Shown here: piece after piece, positions 25,842 to 34,930 of the stretch | Position numbering within the stretch: the first letter of the stretch is position 1 | Layout: every line of letters begins with the position of its first letter | Origin: Halomonas sp. CH40 | Lineage (GTDB): Bacteria; Pseudomonadota; Gammaproteobacteria; Pseudomonadales; Halomonadaceae | DNA: 64,000 nucleotides | Reading direction: 5' to 3' | NCBI GenBank assembly: GCA_041875495.1 | Contig: CP112982.1 | Coordinates: 3,596,001 to 3,660,000, forward strand | The notes under the pieces: generated by a model | What the model saw: the letters and a program-made list of their open reading frames with translations, nothing else | Databases searched by the model: none | Told to the model about the DNA's origin: nothing | Made by a program: the position numbers and the translations under genes

Positions 25842-27899
25842 ATGAACCCCGCCATTGCCCAACGCTTGCGAAACCTCAACCCGCGCCAGCAGGAAGCGGT
25901 GCGCTATATTGATGGCCCCTGCTTGGTGCTGGCGGGGGCGGGATCTGGCAAAACCAGCGTGATCACCACCAAGATTGCCTATCTGGTACAGGAATGCGGC
26001 ATGAGCGCGCGCCGAATTGCCGCCGTGACCTTTACCAATAAAGCCGCCCGGGAAATGAAAGAGCGGGTCGGAAAAATGCTCCAGGGCAAGGAAGGCCACG
26101 GGCTGACGGTCTCGACCTTTCACACTCTGGGGCTGAATATCATTCGCTCTGAGTTGAAAACCCTGGGCTACAAACCGGGCTTTTCACTGTTTGACCCGGA
26201 AGATGCCAAGGCGCTGCTGCGCGACCTGATGAACAAGGATGCCCAGGTCGATGCTGAACAGATCAATGCCGTTCAAGGCAAAATTTCCCAGTGGAAAAAC
26301 GACCTGGTGTTGCCCAGCGATGCCCTATCGTTGGCAGCAGATGATGACGAACATTTTGCCGCACGCGTCTATGAAGCCTATGTGCGTCACCTGAAAGCCT
26401 ATAACGCGGTAGATTTCGATGACCTGATTCTGCTGCCGGTGGTGCTGTTACAGCGTGACCCGGAAGCGCTGGCCCGCTGGCGGCGCAAGATTCATTACAT
26501 GCTGGTGGATGAGTATCAGGACACCAACGTTTCCCAGTACCTGCTGGTAAAACTGCTGATGGCTGAAAGGGCGACCTTCACCGTGGTGGGCGATGATGAT
26601 CAGTCCATCTATGCCTGGCGCGGCGCGCGACCGGAAAACCTGATCACCCTGGGCGAAGATTTTCCGCGTTTGAACGTCATCAAGCTGGAGCAGAACTACC
26701 GTTCCACAGGCACGATTCTGCGCGCCGCCAATACTCTGATCGCCAACAATCCCCACGTGTATGAAAAAACCCTGTGGTCAGATATGGGCGACGGTGCGGC
26801 CATTCGCGTTGTCGTCAATCGCCATGAGGAAGCCGAAGCCGAACGGGTGGCCAGCGAAATCCTCACCCGGCGCATCAAGGAAAAGTCCGAATGGCGGGAC
26901 TTTGCAGTGCTCTATCGGGGTAATTTTCAGGCGCGCCTGTTGGAACTCAAGCTGCAGCACTATCAGATTCCCTACAAGCTTTCCGGCGGAACCTCGTTTT
27001 TCTCGCGCAACGAGATCAAGGACGCCATGGCCTATCTAAGGCTGTTGATCAACCCTGCCGACGATAATGCCTTTCTGCGTATTGTGAACGTGCCCCGCCG
27101 GGAAATTGGCCCGGGTACACTGGAAAAACTCGCCAACTACGCCACCGAACGTAGCATTTCGCTGTTTGCCGCCTGCCATGAACTGGGGCTGGAACAAACC
27201 CTGCCTACCCGCGCTGTAGAACGGCTATCGCGCTTTACCCACTTTATTGATGGCGTGCGCCAGCGCATGGATAAGGGCGACGCAATTGCCGCCATTCGCG
27301 ACATGTTGCGCGATATGGACTACGAAGCCTGGCTTTACCAGAATGCCAGCGCCCCGACCATTGCCGAACGGCGCATGGCCAACGTGTGGATTCTGATCGA
27401 CCAGCTGGAAAAATCGCTCAACCATGACCCGGAAGATGCCGATGATTCCACCACAACGGAAACCGACGGCGTAGAAGCCGCCATTTCCCGCCTGGTGCTG
27501 CGCGACATTCTCGAACAGCAGGCTGAAGAGGATGATTCCGACAGGGTGCAGCTTTTGACCATGCACGCGTCAAAAGGGCTGGAGTTTCCCCACGTCTACC
27601 TGATGGGACTGGAAGAAGATTTGCTGCCCCACCGCAACGCCATCGAAATGGGCACGGTGGAAGAAGAGCGCCGCCTGGCTTATGTGGGTATTACCCGCGC
27701 GCGTCGCACCCTGACACTTACCCTGGCGCGCCAGCGCAAGGCCTATGGCGAGCTGATGGATTGCCAACCCAGCCGTTTTCTCGACGAACTGCCCGCCGAA
27801 GATCTGGAATGGGAAGGCCGCGCGGATAAAGAAGACCCAGAGAAAAAACAGGCACGTGGCAAGGACGCCTTGGCAGGCATCCGCTCGCTGTTAGGCTGA
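25842..27899 (+). CDS. rep: ATP-dependent DNA helicase Rep
   Basis: 685-residue superfamily 1A 3'-5' helicase that helps forks pass protein-DNA blocks. Walker A is AGAGSGKT (31-38), preceded by the Q motif LNPRQQEAV. Motif II is LVDEYQDTN near 220, motif [18 protein letters not shown] near 245, motif [18 protein letters not shown] near 285, motif [16 protein letters not shown] near 570 and motif [16 protein letters not shown] near 610. ATG 25842 is chosen over an ATG at 25830 that overlaps the AAAGGA ribosome site. It ends with a basic tail, as Rep does. Confidence 0.95.
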   Translation: MNPAIAQRLRNLNPRQQEAVRYIDGPCLVLAGAGSGKTSVITTKIAYLVQECGMSARRIAAVTFTNKAAREMKERVGKMLQGKEGHGLTVSTFHTLGLNIIRSELKTLGYKPGFSLFDPEDAKALLRDLMNKDAQVDAEQINAVQGKISQWKNDLVLPSDALSLAADDDEHFAARVYEAYVRHLKAYNAVDFDDLILLPVVLLQRDPEALARWRRKIHYMLVDEYQDTNVSQYLLVKLLMAERATFTVVGDDDQSIYAWRGARPENLITLGEDFPRLNVIKLEQNYRSTGTILRAANTLIANNPHVYEKTLWSDMGDGAAIRVVVNRHEEAEAERVASEILTRRIKEKSEWRDFAVLYRGNFQARLLELKLQHYQIPYKLSGGTSFFSRNEIKDAMAYLRLLINPADDNAFLRIVNVPRREIGPGTLEKLANYATERSISLFAACHELGLEQTLPTRAVERLSRFTHFIDGVRQRMDKGDAIAAIRDMLRDMDYEAWLYQNASAPTIAERRMANVWILIDQLEKSLNHDPEDADDSTTTETDGVEAAISRLVLRDILEQQAEEDDSDRVQLLTMHASKGLEFPHVYLMGLEEDLLPHRNAIEMGTVEEERRLAYVGITRARRTLTLTLARQRKAYGELMDCQPSRFLDELPAEDLEWEGRADKEDPEKKQARGKDALAGIRSLLG

Positions 27900-27917
27900 A
27901 GCAACAAAGCCAGAGTC

Positions 27918-27959
27918 AAAAAATATCCACAGGAGGTTTAAGCAACCCGCCTGTGGATA
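27918..27959 (-). terminator. Terminator of the cytochrome c gene
   Basis: A 10-bp stem TATCCACAGG/CCTGTGGATA (27924-27933 and 27950-27959) with extra pairing inside the loop (GGTT/AACC). On the minus strand it runs into TTTTTT. It also lies 24 nt after the rep stop. Confidence 0.82.
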
Positions 27960-27981
27960 CATCGTTTAACAGCATCAACGA

Positions 27982-28851
27982 TTACTGTACCTGGGATACC
28001 ATGTAATCAACGACTGCCATGATTTCTTCATCAGAACCCTGGCTGGCACCGCGAGGCGGCATGGCTCCCTTACCATTGAAAACGCTCTGATACAGCGTAT
28101 CTTTGCCCTGATCAATACGTGGCCCCCAAGCCTCTGCATCACCAATCAGGGGCGCACCGGCAACGCCGTTGGCGTGGCAGGCCACACAGCCCAGGCTGCT
28201 GTAGAGTGCTTCACCGTTCAGGTTGCTATCACTGTCAGTGGCGGCCTCTTCTTCAGAAGCAGTTGCCATTCCTTCTTCCGCTGCGCCTTCACTTGCTTCA
28301 GCAGAGGATGCCATCTCTTCCTCTGTACCTGACGCATCTTCTTCTGTGGCAGCTGTTTGTTCCTCGGTGGCGGCTGCTTCGTCATTGCTTGAAGCACTAC
28401 CTACGTCAGAAACGTCCATCACCGGCTCAACCATATATTTAGTAGCCGCTTCCATTTCCTCGTCAGACAAGTTGGGATTGCCGCCGCGTGCAGGCATGGC
28501 ACCAATACCGTTGATCGAATGATCCAACAGGGTTGCAAATCCTTGTTCAACGCGTGCGGCCCAGGCCTCCTCATCACCACGAATAGGGGCACCTGCGGCA
28601 CCGGTTTCGTGACAGGCCGAACAGACATTGCTATAGATGTCACCGCCATCGATATCATCGCCACCACTTGAAGCGGCTGCAGGCGGAGCTGAGGCGGTAC
28701 CACAGTCCTGACCCTGCAAACACAGTTGGCCAACCGGCGCCAGACGTTCCGCGATAGCATTACGCGCGGCCTCTTCCTGGGCGAAAGCACTGGATGTGCC
28801 TGCCATGACGCCAAAGGCCGCCAGCCCGCTCATGATCAGCTTAAGTTTCAC
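27982..28851 (-). CDS. Tandem di-haem cytochrome c5-type protein
   Basis: 289 residues, exported: signal peptide 1-25 ending SSAFAQ. Two cytochrome c5-like domains are seen. The first has CSACH at 77-81 and an axial-Met loop IGAMPARGG; the second has CVACH at 222-226 and GAMPPRG. They are joined by a ~60-residue Glu/Ala/Ser/Thr linker (about 150-210) that is almost free of hydrophobic residues. The periplasmic role is likely electron transfer to a terminal oxidase or another reductase. GTG 28851 is preferred (AAGAGG 8 nt upstream); GTG codons at 28857 and 28860 are closer to that site. Confidence 0.88.
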   Translation of the reverse strand: MKLKLIMSGLAAFGVMAGTSSAFAQEEAARNAIAERLAPVGQLCLQGQDCGTASAPPAAASSGGDDIDGGDIYSNVCSACHETGAAGAPIRGDEEAWAARVEQGFATLLDHSINGIGAMPARGGNPNLSDEEMEAATKYMVEPVMDVSDVGSASSNDEAAATEEQTAATEEDASGTEEEMASSAEASEGAAEEGMATASEEEAATDSDSNLNGEALYSSLGCVACHANGVAGAPLIGDAEAWGPRIDQGKDTLYQSVFNGKGAMPPRGASQGSDEEIMAVVDYMVSQVQ

Positions 28852-29137
28852 TCTCACCACCTCTTGAGTTTTTCATCGAATGATTTCGTTACCTCTGTGT
28901 GCGGCGGTGCTGTCAGAACCCCTGCACTGCCGAGACGCCAGGATGTATAGGTAGACGTTCCAATGGAACTAGTATACCGACATCCTTGGGCACAGGAAAA
29001 TGCTACTAAACGCGGCAATTCAACCTGACAAGGCGGTAAGTTTATCATCACCGCCAAAAAACCCCGCCTTTTACAACCAATTTTCTCAGAATGAGATAAA
29101 CTTTTTTCAGAATCGCCTCGATGGAAATAATTGCAGG

Positions 29138-30241
29138 TCAATGCGTTAACCTATCAACAGGATCAATATCCAGATATTGAATCAGATCACCTTCACTTTC
29201 ACCAGGCGAGAACTCGTCGGCTCGCCACCAACGGCGGGATATTCGCATCGTATATCGGCGGCGGTATTCAGACGGTGTCACGCCAGTGGCACGCCGAAAC
29301 AGGCGCCGAAACGCACTAGCATCCTGATAACCGCAGTATTCCATGACTTCTGCCAAATTAATATTAGTCACTTCCAGAAGCTGCTTGGCTCGCTCAACTC
29401 GCAGACGGTGCAGGTAGTCAAGAGGCGTCATTCCTTCTACCTCTTTAAAGTGGCGCAGCAGAGTGCGTGGGCTCGCGGCTACCTCGCCGGCGACCCGCTC
29501 CAGACTGTAAGGCGCCTGAATATTCTTTAATAACCATTCCTTCGCCCGGAATACCACACTGTCCCGGGTTTTCATCGAAATACCGGAAGCATGCAAAGTG
29601 GAATGCTCAAAACGTAAGGGGTGATAAAGCAGCCCATTAGTAGCAATCTGCGCCAGCTCTTCCCCCGCAAAGTGACGAATCAATTCGACCATCAGATCAA
29701 ACACCGCTGCTGGGGCACCCGCCGTATATATTAGGCCGTCGACGACAACCGGACCTTCCATCGTCAGCTGCACATCTGGAAAGTGAGACGCAAACCAGTT
29801 GGCAATCATCCAGGTCACCGTGGCGCGTCGACCATCCAGCACTCCGGCCCGCGCGAGCATCACCGCACCGTTGAAGCCAGCCGCGATCACACGTCCTTGG
29901 GAGTGATAACGCGCAATACAACTAACCTCGGCGCTACATTGATCAAGCACGCGATTCATGTCCGGCACGCTTTTCATCTGTACGCCCGGGACAAATAACG
30001 CGGTTTGCGAAGGGGGAAGCGTTTTACGTCCCCGAGTGGGTGACTGCATCGTCGACAGCCAATCCGGAATAGGTAACTCATTGCCCACTGCATCAATCAA
30101 GCGCCAGTGAAAAAACGCCCCCCGTTTATCCGGATGGCGTAACTGCCAGAGATTGTTAAACGAACGCAAAATATCAATGACGCTAAACAGCGTGCCGTCC
30201 AGATTATGTGGGCCGTGTAATAAATCAATGCGAACGCTCAT
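29138..30241 (-). CDS. GlxA/AraC-type transcription regulator
   Basis: 367 residues. The N-terminal ~190 residues form a DJ-1/PfpI-like ligand domain in which the nucleophile position reads AAGFNGAVMLARAGVLDG, so the usual Cys is replaced and the domain is probably sensory. The C-terminal AraC helix-turn-helix pair covers about 240-335 (YSLERVAGEVAASPRTLLRH; then YCGYQDASAFRRLFRRATGV). ATG 30241 follows AGGAG by 5 nt. It is divergent from the DUF1302-MFS-peptidase unit and probably controls it. Imperfect direct repeats in the gap are candidate sites. The effector is unknown. Confidence 0.88.
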   Translation of the reverse strand: MSVRIDLLHGPHNLDGTLFSVIDILRSFNNLWQLRHPDKRGAFFHWRLIDAVGNELPIPDWLSTMQSPTRGRKTLPPSQTALFVPGVQMKSVPDMNRVLDQCSAEVSCIARYHSQGRVIAAGFNGAVMLARAGVLDGRRATVTWMIANWFASHFPDVQLTMEGPVVVDGLIYTAGAPAAVFDLMVELIRHFAGEELAQIATNGLLYHPLRFEHSTLHASGISMKTRDSVVFRAKEWLLKNIQAPYSLERVAGEVAASPRTLLRHFKEVEGMTPLDYLHRLRVERAKQLLEVTNINLAEVMEYCGYQDASAFRRLFRRATGVTPSEYRRRYTMRISRRWWRADEFSPGESEGDLIQYLDIDPVDRLTH

Positions 30242-30250
30242 GGGCTCTCC

Positions 30251-30449
30251 TGGCGATATTGGCTTTATTATTGGCGGCAAAAGCTTTTATCTAACATGCC
30301 ACTTTTATACATTTCCTTCCAAGCGTGCCATATCAAAAGCGGCACAAAAACATCATGAATCCTATAAAAAGTAACAAAACAGCGTTTTTATTGGATGTTA
30401 AAGAATACAATGCACCCTTTTTTCTTGGCGATATCAGCTTTATTGCTGT
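30251..30449. promoter_or_regulatory. Pair of imperfect direct repeats in the divergent promoter region
   Basis: TGGCGATATTGGCTTTATTA (30251-30270, continuing to 30274) and TGGCGATATCAGCTTTATTG (30426-30445, continuing to 30449) match at 19 of 24 positions, 175 bases apart. The left copy starts at the ribosome site of the regulator gene; the right copy is ~80 bases before the DUF1302 start. AraC-type proteins commonly bind direct repeats, so these are candidate operators. Confidence 0.45.
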
Positions 30450-30528
30450 CGATATTTACCTCATCAACATAACAACTTCAACGCTAGACTGAAATCACCT
30501 GAGATAAATATTAGAAAGGTGATTATCA

Positions 30529-32388
30529 GTGAAAACTAAAACAACTAACACATGGGAAGTAGTCAGCAAGCCGGTTGCCGTGGGATTAACCTACTCGTTA
30601 CTCAACGCAGGCATGGCGGCACCGGTCATTGCCGGTGAGCCTGTTTTCGGCGATCTCGAGTCCGGGCTGGGTGAGGGCATCGAATGGCAGCAAGACGATA
30701 CGCGCCTGAACGTGAAAGGCGCAGTATCCGTAGGCACCATCCGGCGTGCAGAAAACCCCAGTCACCGCCTGACAAGCCCGGAAAATGGCATGAGTATCGT
30801 CAGTGACGGTAACCTCAATTACCAACGCGGCGATGCGGTATCGACATCCGCAGAGGCTTATCTGCAAGCCGACCTAAGCCACGGCAACGTCGGTGTTCTG
30901 GTCAGCGCAAAAGGCTGGTACGACTACGCGCAAAAGCACAATGATGTTCCCCATGGCAGTGTCACGAATGGTTATCGCTCCGGTGAGCCACTTAGCGACG
31001 ATGGGTTTGTCTCTCTGGGGCGGTTTTCCAATGCGGTTATCAATGATGCTTATGTCTACGGTGACTTCCAACCGGCAGGGCATGATCTTCATGTGCGCCT
31101 TGGTAATCAAGCCATTCCTTGGGTAACTCCCACCACCATCGCCGGTGGTCTGCATACCGTCAACGCCTTTGATATCGCCGCCGTACGTCGCTCCACATCC
31201 ATTGCGGAAGCTCGCACCATCGCGATGCCATCGCTATATGCCAAATTAGCACTGACCGACAACCTGAAAGTTGATGCTTTCACTCAGTTTGATTTCCGCC
31301 CTGATGTCCTCCCAGGCTGTGGCACCTTTCTCTCAACCAGTGATTACGCGCAGCCCGGCTGCGATAAGTTAACGCTTAACGGGAGCGTATTAAGCGCGCT
31401 GGCAGGTCAGCGAATCCGTACCACTGACGGCCAGGCCATTAACAACCCCCTGGATCACGTCACCCGTGGCCCAGATCGTCACCCGGATGACCATCAGTTC
31501 GGTATCGGCCTGCATTATTTATGGGAAGACGTCGGACTATTCGGTCTGTATTACGCCAATTACACCAGTCGAAACCCACTTACTCACGTTGTTCGCACAG
31601 GACCTGGAGTGCTGACACCCGCCGCTGCCAACCTTGGGCAAGCTGTACCTACCGGAATAGCAGCCGTTTACGAGCGCGCCTTCCCGACCGACATTGATAT
31701 GGTGGCCGTCAACTTCAAAACGCGGCTTCCGACGGGTACCGGTATTTATGCGGAATATAGCGTTCGACCGAACCAACCCATTGCCTGGAACGGGTCGGAT
31801 TTTGTCACCGGCCTGCTCAGCGGCACGGGCCCGTTGGGCCACTTGGCCAGCACCCCAACCGGTTATGTGGCACCCGGTTACGATCGTTTCCGCGTCAGCC
31901 AGCTAAATCTCGGCGCCAGCCACCCATTGGGGAACGTATTAGGCGGCGAAATGAGAGTGTCAGCAGAAGTGGGCATGAAATACGTGCATGACCTACCCAG
32001 CACCGACGAACGCCGTTATGGGCGACCCGGCTTCGGTACCGCAGCCCATGATAGCTATGCAGCGTGCACAGGTTCCGCAGAAAAGTGTGCCGTAGAGGGA
32101 TTTGACACACCCTTTTCCTGGGGAACCCGTTTCAAGCTGGCCAGCGAATACACCCATGTATTACCGGGTCTTAACCTGACCCCATCGTTATCGCTCGGTT
32201 ATGACGTCGAAGGGTATTCCTACGACAGAGTCTTCTCCGAAGGTCGCCACGGCGCCATCTTTGGACTGGAGGGAATCTTTCAGGAACATTATCTTTTTGA
32301 TATCAGCTATCTGAGAACCGGTGGAGGGGATTACAACCTCGTCGCAGATCGAAGCATGTTCCAGGCCAGTGTCGGCGTTCGCTTCTAA
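30529..32388 (+). CDS. DUF1302-family outer-membrane protein
   Basis: 619 residues with an N-terminal export signal (about 1-36, ending MAAPVIAG). The rest is rich in aromatic beta-strands with a terminal Phe (SVGVRF), as in outer-membrane barrels. The pattern (NDAYVYGDF near 172, GLHYLWEDVGLFGLYYANYT near 330, LNLTPSLSLGYDVEGYS near 555) fits DUF1302, whose members cluster with genes for uptake or breakdown of hydrophobic or aromatic compounds. The start is GTG 30529 after AAAGGTGA. It is the first gene of the unit, followed 40 nt later by an MFS transporter, so outer-membrane passage of the same substrate is likely. The substrate is unknown. Confidence 0.85.
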   Translation: MKTKTTNTWEVVSKPVAVGLTYSLLNAGMAAPVIAGEPVFGDLESGLGEGIEWQQDDTRLNVKGAVSVGTIRRAENPSHRLTSPENGMSIVSDGNLNYQRGDAVSTSAEAYLQADLSHGNVGVLVSAKGWYDYAQKHNDVPHGSVTNGYRSGEPLSDDGFVSLGRFSNAVINDAYVYGDFQPAGHDLHVRLGNQAIPWVTPTTIAGGLHTVNAFDIAAVRRSTSIAEARTIAMPSLYAKLALTDNLKVDAFTQFDFRPDVLPGCGTFLSTSDYAQPGCDKLTLNGSVLSALAGQRIRTTDGQAINNPLDHVTRGPDRHPDDHQFGIGLHYLWEDVGLFGLYYANYTSRNPLTHVVRTGPGVLTPAAANLGQAVPTGIAAVYERAFPTDIDMVAVNFKTRLPTGTGIYAEYSVRPNQPIAWNGSDFVTGLLSGTGPLGHLASTPTGYVAPGYDRFRVSQLNLGASHPLGNVLGGEMRVSAEVGMKYVHDLPSTDERRYGRPGFGTAAHDSYAACTGSAEKCAVEGFDTPFSWGTRFKLASEYTHVLPGLNLTPSLSLGYDVEGYSYDRVFSEGRHGAIFGLEGIFQEHYLFDISYLRTGGGDYNLVADRSMFQASVGVRF

Positions 32389-32428
32389 CATCAGACACTG
32401 CTAACTAACACTATAAAAGGCCATAATC

Positions 32429-33724
32429 ATGCACCCTTCATTTGATCGACGGCGATTACTGATTGTGATGATGCTGATGGCAGTTGTCACCATCACTGTC
32501 CTGGAAAAAACCATTTTTGCTTTTGCCGGACCACAGATTATTGATGAACTTCAGCTGACACCAGAACAGTTCGGCTTTATTGGCAGTGCTTTTTTCTTTC
32601 TTTATTCCATCTCTGGTGTGCTGGTCGGTTTTCTAGCCAACCGGATGTCAAGCCGCTGGCTACTGACGGCTATGTCTGTCATCACCATGATGGCCCAATT
32701 ACTCGCTGCTCTATCTACCAGTTTCTATACCTTGCTCGCCAGCCGCATGCTGTTAGGGATTGGTTGCGGGCCAAGTACGGCGGTCACTCAGCATGCCTGT
32801 TTCAAGTGGTACGCTCCCCGTGAACGCGTATTGCCAGCGGCGTTGATTCAGGTTGCCATCATGCTCGGCGCTATCATCGGCGCAATTGCCTTACCAAGGC
32901 TAATCGAGCAACACGGTTGGCGAACAGGCTATTTTATCATCGCAGGTATCGGCTTGATCTGGTTGATACTGTGGCTGCTTTACGGCCGCGAAGGACAGCA
33001 TGACGATACGCAAATTGCTGACGGCAGTATCATGCCGATCTTGCCCTACCGCCAACTGCTACTTAACCGAACCTTTATATGCATTACCATGGTCGCCTTT
33101 TGTAGCTATTTACCTAATGCTCTCCTTTACAGCTGGTTACCGACTTACCTGCAACGAGGGTTAGGCCTAACCCCCATGCAATCTGGTTATCTGGTGTTGG
33201 CGACAACCGTTGGCATTATTGTGATCAATCTGGTGGTTTCCAGCTTATCCCAACGTGCCTTGAAGCGCGGTGCCAATGTCCGTAATGCTATGGTCATTCC
33301 ACCCTTGCTAGCCTGTCTGGCCGCTGCCGCTGCCTATATCATCATGGGTTTTACCGCAACCAGCCTAGCCGTCACACTTGGGCTATTCCTTGTGGGAAGC
33401 ATACTGCTCAATCTGCTGTCAGCGTTTGGATTCAGTATCGTCGCCTTTATCTCTCCTGCTAGACAACGTGGCAGCATGCTGGCCATCCATATTTCTCTGT
33501 TAACCACATCGGGAATGCTTGCTCCACTTGTGGTTGCCCACGCAATCCGCTGGCAAAACGACAATCTAGCAGCCGGCTTCGAAATGGCCATCGGGTTTTT
33601 TGGCATCCTTCTTCTGGCCTTCACCTTGATCGGCCTAGTGCTGATTGATCCGGAACGCAGCCGCCGTGAGCTTAATGACAACGCACCTTCTCCCATCGAA
33701 TCACTCTCTGCCAGCCAGGCTTAA
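32429..33724 (+). CDS. MFS transporter (ACS-like)
   Basis: 431 residues with twelve predicted membrane segments and a central cytoplasmic loop near 185-210. Features resemble the anion:cation symporter branch: SGVLVGFLANRMSSRWLLTA (motif A-like, about 57-76) and MLLGIGCGPSTAVTQHACFK (about 105-124). It probably imports a small organic anion or a peptide-like compound with protons. It sits between an outer-membrane DUF1302 protein and a metallopeptidase-like hydrolase, suggesting uptake followed by cleavage in the cytoplasm. The substrate cannot be named from sequence. Confidence 0.88.
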   Translation: MHPSFDRRRLLIVMMLMAVVTITVLEKTIFAFAGPQIIDELQLTPEQFGFIGSAFFFLYSISGVLVGFLANRMSSRWLLTAMSVITMMAQLLAALSTSFYTLLASRMLLGIGCGPSTAVTQHACFKWYAPRERVLPAALIQVAIMLGAIIGAIALPRLIEQHGWRTGYFIIAGIGLIWLILWLLYGREGQHDDTQIADGSIMPILPYRQLLLNRTFICITMVAFCSYLPNALLYSWLPTYLQRGLGLTPMQSGYLVLATTVGIIVINLVVSSLSQRALKRGANVRNAMVIPPLLACLAAAAAYIIMGFTATSLAVTLGLFLVGSILLNLLSAFGFSIVAFISPARQRGSMLAIHISLLTTSGMLAPLVVAHAIRWQNDNLAAGFEMAIGFFGILLLAFTLIGLVLIDPERSRRELNDNAPSPIESLSASQA

Positions 33725-33768
33725 TCACGAAACTTCAACTTGCATCATTGATTAACAGGGACTCTATG

Positions 33769-34848
33769 ATGGACGTATCCAGCTTCTCACAAAGCTACAC
33801 GACGGCGCGACAAAAGTTCCTTCAGGCTTGCGCTGACGCAGGCCTGGATGTTGAGTCTCACCCGCATTCATTACCCGGCAGCAAGGGTGAAGAACTGGCC
33901 CTTGATGTGGCGCTATTAGGGTCACCGACAGCCGCTAACCTGCTGGTACTGAGCAGCGGCGTTCACGGGGTGGAAGGTTTCTGCGGCTCAGCCATTCAGA
34001 TAGACCATCTACGTAATAGTGAGTGGATAGAGCGCTGTCGTCATCAGGGTCTGGCCGTACTTTTTCTGCATGCCATCAATCCTTACGGCTTCTCCTGGCT
34101 GCGCAGGGTCAATGAAGACAATGTCGATCTCAACCGTAACTTTATTGATTTCAGCCAACCGCTGCCCGACAACCCCGACTACCGCTCCATCGCCTCGCTG
34201 TTACTGCCAAAACGTCAACCTCCCACGCTTTCCAGCACCCTTGGCCTCGCGGGTTATGCCTTGCGTCACGGTACTAAAGCCTTGCAAACCGCCATCTCTC
34301 GTGGTCAGCACAGCCATCCTGACGGGCTGTTTTTCGCAGGCACCGAACCCACCTGGAGCAACCTGCAGTTACGCCAGATTCTTCGCCGCCTGGGCAGGCA
34401 ATGCCAGCGTATCGGTTGGATAGACGTACATACAGGTCTCGGCCCCTGCGGAGTAGGAGAACGCATCTATAAAGGGCGCAACACCCCGGAGGATATCGCG
34501 CGGGCACGGCGCTGGTGGGGAGAAGAAGTCACCACCAACGTCGATGGCACCTCTTCATCCGCTGTACTCAACGGCACCCTTGACCTCGCGGTAATGGAAG
34601 AGTGCCCCCAGGCGGAATACAACGGGATGACGCTGGAGTATGGCACCAAGCCTGGCTCAGCGGTGCTCAAGGCACTGCGCGCCGACCAATGGTTGCAGAA
34701 TCATCCCGGCGTCGACAATACCCAGCGCAAGCAGATCAAGTACCAGCTGCGCGATGCGTTCTACATCGACACTAATGAGTGGAAGCAACAAGTGCTGGAG
34801 CAAGCCAGGGAAGTGATGGAGCTGACTCGGCTTGGCCTCCGCACCTAA
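33769..34848 (+). CDS. DUF2817 M14-like metallopeptidase/hydrolase
   Basis: 359 residues, cytoplasmic (no signal). Zinc-binding residues of the M14 carboxypeptidase fold are visible: His66 and Glu69 in SSGVHGVEGFCGS, and a later His in GWIDVHTGLGPCG near 220. The substrate-site stretch INPYGFSWLRRVNEDNVDLN and the likely catalytic Glu in MTLEYGTKPGSA are present. It should hydrolyse an amide bond at the end of a small peptide or acyl-amino acid; the exact substrate is unknown. Start codons ATG 33766 and 33769 are adjacent; 33769 is preferred because its leader (GGACTCTAT then start) matches that of the next gene. Confidence 0.85.
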   Translation: MDVSSFSQSYTTARQKFLQACADAGLDVESHPHSLPGSKGEELALDVALLGSPTAANLLVLSSGVHGVEGFCGSAIQIDHLRNSEWIERCRHQGLAVLFLHAINPYGFSWLRRVNEDNVDLNRNFIDFSQPLPDNPDYRSIASLLLPKRQPPTLSSTLGLAGYALRHGTKALQTAISRGQHSHPDGLFFAGTEPTWSNLQLRQILRRLGRQCQRIGWIDVHTGLGPCGVGERIYKGRNTPEDIARARRWWGEEVTTNVDGTSSSAVLNGTLDLAVMEECPQAEYNGMTLEYGTKPGSAVLKALRADQWLQNHPGVDNTQRKQIKYQLRDAFYIDTNEWKQQVLEQAREVMELTRLGLRT

Positions 34849-34930
34849 TAGCCGTCCAATAAGCGCATCCATGTTCGTTTAAAAACGGGGCTCACCTGTT
34901 AAACAAACTTTTAACCAAAAGGACTCTATA

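Noticed and set aside
29032..29055. Possible terminator GGCGGT/ACCGCC behind the GlxA/AraC-type gene
   Set aside because: Only 6 bp with a 12-nt loop and no T tract in the right direction; too weak to list as a feature.
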